NCBI GenBank assembly: GCA_913776045.1
Contig: CAJYOI010000019.1
Coordinates: forward strand, 1-54,855
DNA: 54,855 nucleotides
DNA from: an uncultured Sphingomonas sp.
GTDB lineage: Bacteria > Pseudomonadota > Alphaproteobacteria > Sphingomonadales > Sphingomonadaceae
Direction of reading: 5' to 3'
Under the pieces are notes generated by a model that saw only the letters and a program-made list of their open reading frames with translations, did not search any database and was not told where the DNA came from. Position 1 is the stretch's first letter, and every line of letters starts with the position of its first letter. A program made the translations under genes and the position numbers. This document shows positions 38,538 through 45,813 of this stretch, piece by piece.

Positions 38538-39926
38538 CTAGCCTTTGACGGCGAAACTGATCTGCCGCGTCGCCGGATCGGCGGCGGTCAGGCGGACGGT
38601 CAGCGGATCGCCGGGGGCGATGCCGGTCGTATCGACGCGGGCGAGGATCGGCAGGTCGCACAGCTGGATGCGCACGCCGCGGTCGTCGATGTCGGTGGCG
38701 ACTGCGGCGAAGCTGTCGCCCTCGCGGTTCTGGAGCATCACCGCTTCGGCGAGGTCGACCACGGCGCGGTCGATGCGGCCGGCGCGGGCGTCGGCGGTGG
38801 CCATGACCTTGGGCAGGCGGGCGAAGGCCTCGGTCGTCGCCGCGGGCACCGGCCGGCCGTTGGCGACGGCCAGTGCTGCGGTGAGAACGTAACGGTCGGC
38901 GAGACGCCTGAGCGGCGCCGTGGCATGGGCATAGCGCGCGGCGACTGCGGCGTGCCACGGGGCGACGTCGGCGCGGTACGCTTCGTAGCGCGCCCCGCCG
39001 CCGGCGCGGCGGATGGCGAGCATCATCGTCGCCTGTGCGACATCGTGCGCGGCCAGCGTGCGTTCGAACGCAGCGAGCGGCATCGCCTCGGGCCAGGTAA
39101 GCCCCAGCGCCGCCGCCTCGCGCCGTAGTCGCGCGACCGCGCCGGCGTCGGGCGCTTCCATCACCCGGAACAGCCCGGTCGCGTTCGCGTGGAGCAGGTC
39201 GGCTACCGCCATGTTGGTCGCCAGCGACAGCGCGGCATTGTCACGTTCGCTCTCCAACAGCGGACGGAACGCTAGCATCAGCCGGCCGTCGGCGCCGCGG
39301 GTGACTTCCTGATCGGGCGGATCGACCCGCGTCGCGCCGCGCGCAGCCTCGGCAGCGCGGATGCGGCGGGCGATGTCGGCGAAGCCTGCGGGCAGGTCGG
39401 TTGCGGTAACCGCGTCATAGGCGAGCTTCGCGCGGCTGCGGATCACCGCGCGCTCGACACCCTCGATCCGCCCGCTGCCGTCGGGCGCGATCCGGGTCGT
39501 CAGCACGATCGCGGGGCGCGGGCCGTCGGGCAGCAGGCTCGCCGCGCCCTCCGCCAGCACCGGCGGGTAGAGCCCGGCCTTGCCATCGGGCAGATAGAGC
39601 GTCTCGCCACGCGTCCACGCTTCGTGATCGACCGTGTCGCCATCGGCCACGAACCAGCCGATGTCGGCGATCGCGTAATGGAGCAGCAGGTCGCCGCCGG
39701 AGGCCTCTATCGCGAACGCCTGGTCGAGGTCGGTCGCGGTTGCCGGGTCGAGCGTGACGAAGGGCATCGCGGTACGATCGCGGTGCGCGTCGGGCGTGCG
39801 GCGCGCGGCGACCTCGGCCGCGGCGAGGACGTCGCGCGGGAAGCTTGCCGGGACGGTGAATTCGGCCCGGATCGCGGCCAGCCCCCCGGCCAGTGCGGCA
39901 TCGCGGTCGAGCAGCGCGCGGGTCAC
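38538..39926 (-). CDS. RNB domain ribonuclease (RNase II/R family)
   Basis: A 462-residue 3'-5' exoribonuclease-like protein. Catalytic Asp cluster of the RNB domain: FVTLDPATATDLDQAFAIE (residues about 55-73). Further family blocks are ETLYLPDGKAGLYPP, GLFRVMEAPD and HATAPLRRLADRYV. It lacks the long N-terminal cold-shock domains of RNase R, and a short S1-like end remains. The GTG start overlaps the stop of the PAP2 gene (GTGA), so the two are coupled. Confidence 0.9.
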   Translation of the reverse strand: MTRALLDRDAALAGGLAAIRAEFTVPASFPRDVLAAAEVAARRTPDAHRDRTAMPFVTLDPATATDLDQAFAIEASGGDLLLHYAIADIGWFVADGDTVDHEAWTRGETLYLPDGKAGLYPPVLAEGAASLLPDGPRPAIVLTTRIAPDGSGRIEGVERAVIRSRAKLAYDAVTATDLPAGFADIARRIRAAEAARGATRVDPPDQEVTRGADGRLMLAFRPLLESERDNAALSLATNMAVADLLHANATGLFRVMEAPDAGAVARLRREAAALGLTWPEAMPLAAFERTLAAHDVAQATMMLAIRRAGGGARYEAYRADVAPWHAAVAARYAHATAPLRRLADRYVLTAALAVANGRPVPAATTEAFARLPKVMATADARAGRIDRAVVDLAEAVMLQNREGDSFAAVATDIDDRGVRIQLCDLPILARVDTTGIAPGDPLTVRLTAADPATRQISFAVKG

Positions 39927-40504
39927 TGCGCGTCCGGTGTCGCTGCGCGGACGACCGCATCGACCACCCATTCGCTCGCCAGCCCTATCGCCGCGCCGGC
40001 CACGACGTCGCCGACATAATGTTTGGCGATCGGCAGCTGGATCGCACCTGCGCTGGCCGCGGCGAGCGACAGCGAAGGCGTTCGCTCGGGCCAGACCCGC
40101 GCGGCCGCCCGCGCGACGGCGACCGCGCCGGCGGTGTGGCCGGAGGGGAAGCTGCTGTAATGGTGCGACCGGTCGTCGCCGGGCGCGAGCTTATAGTCGT
40201 GGCCCTTCTTCACCGAATGCGGGCGGGTGCGATCGACGCTGCGCTTCACGACCTCTTTCGCGGCGGTGGCGAGCAGATGGCTGGCGAGCATCCGCGCGCC
40301 CGCTTCCGCGACCGACCGGCGGCGCAGGATCAGCCCGAGCGCGAGCGTTGCGGCGCTGAGCGCGATCAGCGGCGGCTGGTCGGCAAGCTCGCCCACTTTC
40401 GCCACCGCCCGCATCGCCGGCGTATCGTGCTTCGCCGCCGCCTTGTGCGTCACCGTGCGATCAGCCTTTTCCAGCCGCTTGGCCGCTGTCTTTACCTTGC
40501 TCAT
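39923..40504 (-). CDS. PAP2 family phosphatase
   Basis: A 193-residue membrane phosphatase. The three PAP2 motifs are visible: KRSVDRTRP (KX6RP-like), SSFPSGHTAG (PSGH) and KHYVGDVVAG (SRX5HX3D-like, with the key His-Asp). A hydrophobic segment precedes them (LIALSAATLALGLIL). Such enzymes act on lipid or undecaprenyl phosphates; the substrate is unknown. The preferred ATG gives MSKVKTAAKRLEK; the longer frame would overlap the divergent trmB start region. Confidence 0.88.
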   Translation of the reverse strand: MSKVKTAAKRLEKADRTVTHKAAAKHDTPAMRAVAKVGELADQPPLIALSAATLALGLILRRRSVAEAGARMLASHLLATAAKEVVKRSVDRTRPHSVKKGHDYKLAPGDDRSHHYSSFPSGHTAGAVAVARAAARVWPERTPSLSLAAASAGAIQLPIAKHYVGDVVAGAAIGLASEWVVDAVVRAATPDAQ

Positions 40505-40571
40505 GCCCGTCCAATCGCTCGAGCGGCCACGCGGTTGCGGTTCGTCCGCGCGCGCCCTATCGGCTGCGATC

Positions 40572-41252
40572 ATGGTCGATCCCGCTACCCACCGCCAGCT
40601 TTACGGACGCCGCGCCGGGCACAAGCTGCGCACCGGTCAGGCCGCGCTCGTCGAGGAATTGCTGCCGCAGGTGGCGGTGCCCGAAACCGGGCCGCTCGAT
40701 GCGAGGACGCTGTTCGGCGACGACCGCCCGCTCGAGTTCGAGATCGGCTTCGGCGCGGGCGAGCATCTGGCGGGGCAGGCGGCGATGCGGCCCGACCATG
40801 GCTTCATCGGGTGCGAGCCGTTCCTGAACGGCGTCGTCGGCGCGCTGAACCATATCCGCGACGACGGGCTCGACAATGTGCGGCTGCACATGGGCAATGC
40901 GATCGAGGTGCTCGACCGGCTGCCCGACGCCAGCCTCGACCGGCTGTATCTGCTCCACCCCGACCCCTGGCCCAAGCCGCGCCACGCCAAGCGGCGGATG
41001 GTCAACGATGGCCCGCTCGACCTGATCGCGGCGAAGCTGAAACCGGGGTGCGAGTTTCGCCTCGGCACCGACGACCCGACCTATTGCCGCCACGCGATGA
41101 TGGTGATGAACCGCCGCCGCGACTTCGTGTGGCAGGCGAAAGAGGCGGCGGACTTTCTGACCCGCCCCGCCGACTGGCCCGAAACGCGCTACGAACGCAA
41201 GGCGCGACGGCAGGGGCATGAGGTGTGGTACTTCCGCTACGTGCGGGTGTGA
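40572..41252 (+). CDS. trmB: tRNA (guanine-46-N7)-methyltransferase TrmB
   Basis: SAM-dependent enzyme making m7G46 in the variable loop of tRNAs. 226 residues. SAM-binding strand: LEFEIGFGAGEHLAG; then FIGCEPFLNGVVGALNHI, and the TrmB hallmark HPDPWPKPRHAKRRMVNDGP with the catalytic region, followed by GTDDPTYCRHAM. It starts 67 bases from the divergent PAP2 gene and shares a promoter region. Confidence 0.95.
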   Translation: MVDPATHRQLYGRRAGHKLRTGQAALVEELLPQVAVPETGPLDARTLFGDDRPLEFEIGFGAGEHLAGQAAMRPDHGFIGCEPFLNGVVGALNHIRDDGLDNVRLHMGNAIEVLDRLPDASLDRLYLLHPDPWPKPRHAKRRMVNDGPLDLIAAKLKPGCEFRLGTDDPTYCRHAMMVMNRRRDFVWQAKEAADFLTRPADWPETRYERKARRQGHEVWYFRYVRV

Positions 41253-41264
41253 CGGTCTACGCTG

Positions 41265-41519
41265 GTGGCGAAGCGCAAGCGCCTGCTGACTGCGACGATG
41301 GCGGATGGCTATGTAAAGACCATCGGGCCGACGTCCTTGCCGCTGACCCATTACTGGCGGATCGTCGCGCATCTGGGTGGTGGGCGAACCGAGGTGTTCT
41401 GGGGCCACGCCAAGTCGCTGCGGGAGGCGAATTCGAAGCGCGTGCCGCTGGCCGATGCGGCGAAAGCGCGCGGTTGGGAGCGGTTCGACTTCGAGGTGGT
41501 GGAATTGGTGGAGGGGTAG
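41265..41519 (+). CDS. Small hypothetical protein
   Basis: An 84-residue basic protein starting with GTG 12 bases after trmB: MAKRKRLLTATMADGYVKTI, central ARG-type helix (KSLREANSKRVPLADAAKAR) and a hydrophobic end (FDFEVVELVEG). It contains YWRIVAHLGGGRTEVFWGHA. No family is recognised. Its closeness to trmB suggests cotranscription. Confidence 0.6.
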   Translation: MAKRKRLLTATMADGYVKTIGPTSLPLTHYWRIVAHLGGGRTEVFWGHAKSLREANSKRVPLADAAKARGWERFDFEVVELVEG

Positions 41520-41681
41520 CAACTTCCTCTCCCAGCTTGTCTGAGGGAGGGGGAAGGCTTGAAGCGTAGATCGAGCGCCTTTTTTCCCGATCCGAAAGAC
41601 TGGCGCCCGCTGCGTCGCCGGTCGCGGCGAAGCCGCGCCCTCTGGCGCGCTTCTCCCGCGCCGGTCGATGGCCGCGCGATG

Positions 41682-41702
41682 CGAAATAGCGTCGCTATTT
41701 CG
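41682..41702 (-). terminator. Hairpin downstream of tRNA-Val
   Basis: A perfect 9-bp stem (CGAAATAGC and its complement) with a 3-base loop, 15 bases beyond the 3' end of the minus-strand tRNA-Val gene. There is no T tract, so it may be a terminator or a processing stop. Confidence 0.55.
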
Positions 41703-41717
41703 TCTTCGCCGCGGCCA

Positions 41718-41793
41718 TGGTGGGCGCTGACGGGCTCGAACCGCCGACCCTCTCGGTGTAAACGAGATGCTCTACCAACTGAGCTAAGCGCCC
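41718..41793 (-). tRNA. tRNA-Val (anticodon TAC)
   Basis: Complete 76-base cloverleaf with encoded CCA: acceptor GGGCGCT paired with AGCGCCC, D arm (TTAGCTCAGTTGGTAGAGC), anticodon stem TCTCG/CGAGA around loop TTTACAC with TAC at positions 34-36, T arm with GGTTCGAGCCC-type loop. It reads GUA and, with modified U34, the other Val codons. Confidence 0.95.
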
Positions 41794-41814
41794 GCGCAGG
41801 CGCCACGGCGCCGA

Positions 41815-41866
41815 GCACGGCCGGCGGGCAGCGCCCGTCCGACGACGCGGCTTTGCCGTGTCGCGC
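41815..41866. repeat. GC-rich hairpin repeat at a gene 3' end (copy b)
   Basis: Close match to copy a (GACGACGCGGCTTTGCCG) with the flank GCCGGCGGGC. It lies between tRNA-Val and the end of the regulator gene at 41888. Confidence 0.6.
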
Positions 41867-41887
41867 CGCCGTAATCAAGCCCCAGCC

Positions 41888-42832
41888 TTACGCCGGCATG
41901 ACCCCGGCGCGGCGGATCGCCTCGAAATAGGCCTCCATTCCCGCCCGGGCCGTGTCCGACAGCGAGATGAACGCCCGCCGCCGGTCGGCGGGATCGTCGT
42001 AGCGTTCGAACAACCCCGCATCGACCATCGACCCGATCCAGCGCAGCGCGGTCGTGCCGGGGACGGCGGCGGCGATGCACAGGCTGGAGACCGACACGCG
42101 CCGCCCCTCCAGATCGGCAGCGAACAGGTCGAGCAGCATGTCCCAGGCGGGGTCGGCGAACAGTTCCTCGGCGAAATGCGTCGCGCGCATGCGGCGTCCG
42201 CGGATGGTGTCGCGGACCAGTGCGGCGTCGATCGTGGTGCCCGGTGCGCTGCGCTCGCCGCGAAAGCCGGGCGACGGATCGCGGACCTGACCGGCGAAGC
42301 GCGGACGATCGCCTTCGCCGGCCAGGCGCGCCAGCGTGTCGGCGAAGCGGGCGACCTCGGCATTCAACTGGCGTAGCCGGTCGTCGGCGTCGCGACTGCT
42401 GTCGTGCAGTCGCAGCGTGCGCGTGCTGCCGGCGGTCCCGAGAGCGCCGACGCGCTGCAGATGCGTCGGGTCGACGAGGTGGTGGACGTGCCGGCCGAAC
42501 AGCACGGCGCACACCGCATCCATGTCGATGGGATCGGTGCCGATGCTGACCACGGCGCCGATCCCGCGTTCGCGCACCAGCGTGTCGATCGGCCCCAGCC
42601 AGTGGGCGGCGGCGTCAGGATCGATGCCGGCCGCCTCGACCATCACCACATCGGGGCCGCTGCGCATCGCCAAGGCCGCGGCGCCATCGGCCAGCGATGC
42701 CGTCCCGACGCTGCGATAGCCGACATCCGCGATCGCGCGGGTCGCGGCGGCCAGATCGCCCGCGCGGTCGCCGATCAGCAGGACCGTCGCGGTGGCGTCG
42801 TACAGCAGATCGGCAGTCGCTTCGGCGGTCAT
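41888..42832 (-). CDS. Regulator with pseudo-receiver N domain and winged helix
   Basis: A 314-residue protein. The N-terminal 110 residues resemble a response-regulator receiver in strand pattern (ATVLLIGDRAGDLAAATRAI; SGPDVVMVEAAGIDPDA), but the phospho-acceptor Asp position reads Glu, so it is probably not phosphorylated. The C-terminal half is a MarR-like winged helix (PAWDMLLDLFAADLEGR; TTALRWIGSMVDAGLFERYD) closely related to the protein at 5134-5598. AAGGAG precedes the chosen ATG. A 9-bp inverted repeat upstream, at 42947-42969, may be its operator. Confidence 0.82.
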   Translation of the reverse strand: MTAEATADLLYDATATVLLIGDRAGDLAAATRAIADVGYRSVGTASLADGAAALAMRSGPDVVMVEAAGIDPDAAAHWLGPIDTLVRERGIGAVVSIGTDPIDMDAVCAVLFGRHVHHLVDPTHLQRVGALGTAGSTRTLRLHDSSRDADDRLRQLNAEVARFADTLARLAGEGDRPRFAGQVRDPSPGFRGERSAPGTTIDAALVRDTIRGRRMRATHFAEELFADPAWDMLLDLFAADLEGRRVSVSSLCIAAAVPGTTALRWIGSMVDAGLFERYDDPADRRRAFISLSDTARAGMEAYFEAIRRAGVMPA

Positions 42833-42946
42833 CGTGGCGCTCCTTCGTCCCGGCCTGCCCGTTGATGGGGACAGGGGACGGCGGGTTCGAGCCATGACGG
42901 CACCGGAACGGACGGGTTTCGATCGGGCCGATGCGGATAGCGGCGA

Positions 42947-42969
42947 AATGACTCCATTTCGGAGTCATT
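42947..42969. promoter_or_regulatory. 9-bp inverted repeat upstream of the winged-helix regulator
   Basis: AATGACTCC, loop ATTTC, GGAGTCATT: a perfect dyad 115 bases upstream of the regulator start. It could be an operator for that protein or another factor. Each arm includes a GANTC site. There is no T tract, so a terminator for pntB (which ends at 43048 on the same strand) is less likely. Confidence 0.5.
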
Positions 42970-43047
42970 GCCTGATTCTCATGCGATTGCAGGTAGATAC
43001 CAGTCAGAATGGTTCTATCTGTCGGCCTCAAGTGGTAAGCCCGCGCC

Positions 43048-44559
43048 TCAATCGAGGCTTTTGACGATCTCCTCGACCATCTTTTTCGCGTCGGCCAACA
43101 GCATCATCGTGTTGTCCATGTAGAAGACGTCATTGTCGACACCGGCATAGCCGACCCCGCCCATGCTGCGCTTCACGAACAGCACGGTCTTGGCCTTTTC
43201 GACGTCGAGCACGGGCATGCCGTAGATGGGGGATGTCTTGTCGGTCTTGGCTGCCGGATTGGTCACGTCGTTCGCGCCGATGACGAAGGCGACGTCGGTC
43301 TGCGCGAATTCGCTGTTGATGTCCTCCAGCTCGAACACTTCGTCATAGGGAACGTTGGCTTCGGCGAGCAGGACGTTCATGTGCCCCGGCATGCGCCCCG
43401 CGACGGGGTGGATCGCATATTTCACGCGCACCCCATGCTCCTTCAGCTTGTCGGCCATTTCGCGCAGCACATGCTGTGCTTGGGCGACCGCCATGCCGTA
43501 GCCGGGGACGATGATGACCTGTTCGGCCTGTTGCATCAGGAAGGCGGCGTCCTCGGCCGATCCTCGCTTCCACGGCCGGTCGGTCTTGGCGGCACCCGCG
43601 CCGCCGCCGCCTGTCTCCGCGCCGAAGCCGCCGGCGATGACGCTGATGAAGCTGCGGTTCATCGCGCGGCACATGATGTAGCTGAGAATCGCGCCCGACG
43701 AGCCCACCAGCGCGCCGGTGATGATCATCGCCGAATTGTGCAGCGTGAAGCCCATCGCCGCCGCCGCCCAGCCCGAATAGCTGTTGAGCATGCTGACCAC
43801 GACCGGCATGTCGGCGCCGCCGATCGGGATGATGAGCAGGAAGCCGATGACGAAGCTCAAGGCGGTGATCGTCCAGAACACCCACGGGCTCTGGTCCTGC
43901 GTGAAATAGACGACCAGCAGCAGGATGGCGGCGAGCGTGCCGAGGTTGATCAGGTGCCGGCCCGGCAGCAGGATCGGCGCCCCGCCCATGTTGCCGTTGA
44001 GCTTCAGGAAGGCGATGACGCTCCCTGAAAAGGTGATCGCGCCGATCGCGACGCCCAGGCCCATTTCGATCCGGCTGACCGGTTCGATGAAGGCGAAGGG
44101 CTCGCCGATCATCGGGATGACCAGCTTGGCGATACCGAACGCCATCGGGTTCAGGAAGGCTGCCGCGGCGACGAGAACGGCGGCGAGGCCGACGAGCGAG
44201 TGGAAGGCGGCGACCAGTTGCGGCATCGCCGTCATCGCGATGCGGCGGGCGGTGACGAGGCCGATAACCGCACCGATGCCGATGGCAGCGAGAAGTTGAG
44301 CGACGGTGACGTAATCGATCTGCTGCAGCAGAGCGGTATAGTCGTAGGTCGCGGTCGAACCCGTCACCAGCAATTGATCGACCGGCACGTGGGTAACGAG
44401 CGTCGTCACCACCGCGATCGTCATGCCGATCATACCGAAGCGATTGCCGCGCTGGCTCGACGTCGGCGACGACAGGCCCCGCAGCGCGAGGATGAAGCAC
44501 ACCCCGGCGACGAGATACGCGAGTGCGGCGAACGAACTGCCTGCGGTTACGTGTTCCAT
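43048..44559 (-). CDS. pntB: NAD(P) transhydrogenase beta subunit PntB
   Basis: Carries the NADP(H)-binding domain III and part of the membrane domain of the proton-pumping transhydrogenase, making NADPH from NADH. 503 residues. About nine hydrophobic segments to residue 300, then domain III with the NADP fold (QVIIVPGYGMAVAQAQHVL), KYAIHPVAGRMPGHMNVLLA and GANDVTNPAAKTDKTSPIYG, all diagnostic. GGAGG lies 5 bases before the chosen ATG; the frame upstream of it is only translated repeat. Confidence 0.95.
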   Translation of the reverse strand: MEHVTAGSSFAALAYLVAGVCFILALRGLSSPTSSQRGNRFGMIGMTIAVVTTLVTHVPVDQLLVTGSTATYDYTALLQQIDYVTVAQLLAAIGIGAVIGLVTARRIAMTAMPQLVAAFHSLVGLAAVLVAAAAFLNPMAFGIAKLVIPMIGEPFAFIEPVSRIEMGLGVAIGAITFSGSVIAFLKLNGNMGGAPILLPGRHLINLGTLAAILLLVVYFTQDQSPWVFWTITALSFVIGFLLIIPIGGADMPVVVSMLNSYSGWAAAAMGFTLHNSAMIITGALVGSSGAILSYIMCRAMNRSFISVIAGGFGAETGGGGAGAAKTDRPWKRGSAEDAAFLMQQAEQVIIVPGYGMAVAQAQHVLREMADKLKEHGVRVKYAIHPVAGRMPGHMNVLLAEANVPYDEVFELEDINSEFAQTDVAFVIGANDVTNPAAKTDKTSPIYGMPVLDVEKAKTVLFVKRSMGGVGYAGVDNDVFYMDNTMMLLADAKKMVEEIVKSLD

Positions 44560-44563
44560 CATG

Positions 44564-44623
44564 TCCTCCCCGGCACGGGGAGGGGGACCGCGTGCCGCAG
44601 GCGCGTGGTGGAGGGGGCGTGCC
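44564..44623 (+). repeat. GGGGAGG palindromic repeat, copy 1
   Basis: TCCTCCCCGGCACGGGGAGG followed by GGGACC, a short hairpin and GGTGGAGGGGGCG. The first half is a hairpin, and the second is a purine-rich strand. Its left end overlaps the ribosome binding site of pntB (on the other strand). It pairs with copy 2, inverted, 33 bases away. Confidence 0.75.
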
Positions 44624-44655
44624 CCGCACACTGAACTCGCCGACGGCGCCCCTTG

Positions 44656-44710
44656 CGGCACGCCCCCTCCACCATGCTTCGCATGGTCCCCCTCCCCGTA
44701 CCGGGGAGGA
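44656..44710 (-). repeat. GGGGAGG palindromic repeat, copy 2 (inverted)
   Basis: Reverse-oriented copy of the same element (CGCCCCCTCCACC...GGTCCCCCTCCCCG...CGGGGAGGA). Together with copy 1 it forms a long imperfect inverted repeat separating pntAB and pntB within the operon. Confidence 0.75.
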
Positions 44711-44713
44711 TTA

Positions 44714-45010
44714 TCACTTTCCGGCCGCCGGCCGGTCCTTCTTCTTGTACATGGCGAGCATGCGGCTGGTGACCGCGAAGCCGCCGAAGATGTTGATGCT
44801 GGCGAGCACGACGCCCAGCAGCCCCAGCCACTTCGACGACGCGCTTCCCGCCGCCGCGGCGGCGATCAGCGCGCCGACGATGATGACCGAGGAAATGGCG
44901 TTGGTGACGGCCATCAGCGGCGTGTGCAGCGCCGGTGTCACCGACCAGACGACGTAATAGCCGACGAAACAGGCGAGGACGAAGATCGAGAGGATCGCGA
45001 TGAAGTCCAT
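44714..45010 (-). CDS. pntAB: NAD(P) transhydrogenase membrane alpha-2 subunit
   Basis: Small membrane subunit (domain II part) of the transhydrogenase, 98 residues, as in alphaproteobacteria where PntA is split in two. Three to four helices: MDFIAILSIFVLACFVGYYV; PLMAVTNAISSVIIVGALI with the conserved His/Asn of the proton path (VWSVTPALHTPLMAVTNAIS), and LGLLGVVLASINIFGGFAVT. It lies between a 117-residue unknown and the repeat pair before pntB. Confidence 0.92.
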   Translation of the reverse strand: MDFIAILSIFVLACFVGYYVVWSVTPALHTPLMAVTNAISSVIIVGALIAAAAAGSASSKWLGLLGVVLASINIFGGFAVTSRMLAMYKKKDRPAAGK

Positions 45011-45014
45011 GGGG

Positions 45015-45368
45015 TCAGCGTCCTTTGCCGGATGCGCGCAGGGCGGCCGCCACGTCGCGCGTCGTTTGTTCATAGTGGGCGATCATGTCGCGGTAGCTGC
45101 TGCGGCCGGTCTCGGTCGGGCCGACGATGCAGCTGTCGTCGACACCGTCGCGCATCGCGACCCACGCGCGTTTGCCGGCGGTCGCGGCAGTTCTCGCGCG
45201 GGCGGAGACGGCGGCTGCGGCGGAGCTAGCACGGCGGACGCGGGCGAGCGTCGCCGGGCTGCGATCGAGATGCGCGCATCTCGCCACCTGCTGCTCGGCC
45301 TGCGCGAGGTCGCGGAAGCGATCGGTGAGGGTCGGCGCCTGGAGCGCGAGGAGTGCGCTGAGGATCAC
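45015..45368 (-). CDS. Hypothetical protein in the pnt operon
   Basis: A 117-residue protein. The GTG start gives VILSALLALQAPTLTDRFRD, a short hydrophobic start, followed by an Ala/Arg-rich helical body and a C-terminal half containing GVDDSCIVGPTETGRSSYRD. No family is recognised. Its ribosome binding site (GGAGG) is supplied by repeat copy 3, and the GTG overlaps the stop of the DUF559 gene (GTGA). It therefore depends on the inserted unit for translation, or is itself part of it. Confidence 0.6.
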   Translation of the reverse strand: MILSALLALQAPTLTDRFRDLAQAEQQVARCAHLDRSPATLARVRRASSAAAAVSARARTAATAGKRAWVAMRDGVDDSCIVGPTETGRSSYRDMIAHYEQTTRDVAAALRASGKGR

Positions 45369-45757
45369 AGATCCTCCCCGGCACGGGGAGGGGGACCGTC
45401 CGCAGGACGGTGGAGGGGGCGGGCCGCAAGCGAGACGATCGCGTCGGCGGTCGCCTGCGCATCGGCCAGAACACGCGCAGCGGCGATACGAACGACCCGA
45501 TAGCCGTTTTCGGTCAGAAAGGCGTCGCGCAGGGCATCTCGCGCGGGGCGATCCGCGCAATCATGCACCAGGCCGTCGATCTCGACGACCAGAGATGCCT
45601 TTGCGCAATAGAAGTCGACGACATAGGGGCCGATCGGGTGCTGGCGGCGAAAGCGCACGCCCTGCGGCGAACCGCGCAGGTGCTGCCATAGCTGTACTTC
45701 GGGAAGCGCCATGTCGCGGCGCAGGCGGCGGGCGGCCGATACTTCGGGCCGCAGCAT
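45365..45757 (-). CDS. DUF559 endonuclease-like protein between palindromic repeats
   Basis: A 130-residue protein of the DUF559 family, related to Vsr/very-short-patch-like nucleases. Motifs: RRDMALPEVQLWQHLRG, RFRRQHPIGPYVVDFYC, LVVEIDGLVHD (acidic catalytic-type residues) and ENGYRVVRIAAARVLAD. I take the ATG that starts MLRPEVSAARRL; an in-frame ATG at 45817, overlapping the pntAA stop, would translate the repeat itself. The C-terminal tail (ARPLHRPADGPPPRAGEDL) is translated repeat copy 3. It has the look of a mobile passenger in the pnt operon. Confidence 0.82.
   Translation of the reverse strand: MLRPEVSAARRLRRDMALPEVQLWQHLRGSPQGVRFRRQHPIGPYVVDFYCAKASLVVEIDGLVHDCADRPARDALRDAFLTENGYRVVRIAAARVLADAQATADAIVSLAARPLHRPADGPPPRAGEDL
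45371..45425 (+). repeat. GGGGAGG palindromic repeat, copy 3
   Basis: TCCTCCCCGGCACGGGGAGG, GGGACCGTCCGCAGGACGGT, then GGAGGGGGCGGGCC. It codes for the last residues of the DUF559 protein and provides the ribosome binding site for the next gene. It flanks the DUF559 gene with copy 4 in inverse orientation. Confidence 0.78.
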
Positions 45758-45763
45758 GCGCGG

Positions 45764-45813
45764 CGCGCCCCCTCCACCGGCTTCGCCGGTTCCCCTCCCC
45801 GTGCCGGGGAGGA
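45764..45813 (-). repeat. GGGGAGG palindromic repeat, copy 4 (inverted)
   Basis: CGCCCCCTCCACCGGCTTCG followed by CCGGTTCCCCTCCCCGTGCC and GGGGAGGA. Inverted relative to copy 3. It lies immediately after the pntAA stop codon. Confidence 0.78.

Noticed and set aside
44563-44661. N-terminal extension of pntB through the repeat
   Set aside because: The extension is translated repeat (PLHHAPAARGPPPRAGED); the ATG with GGAGG directly after it fits the PntB family start.
45369-45560. N-terminal extension of the 117-residue pnt-operon protein
   Set aside because: It lies in the DUF559 coding region in another frame and in the repeat; the GTG with GGAGG is the better start.
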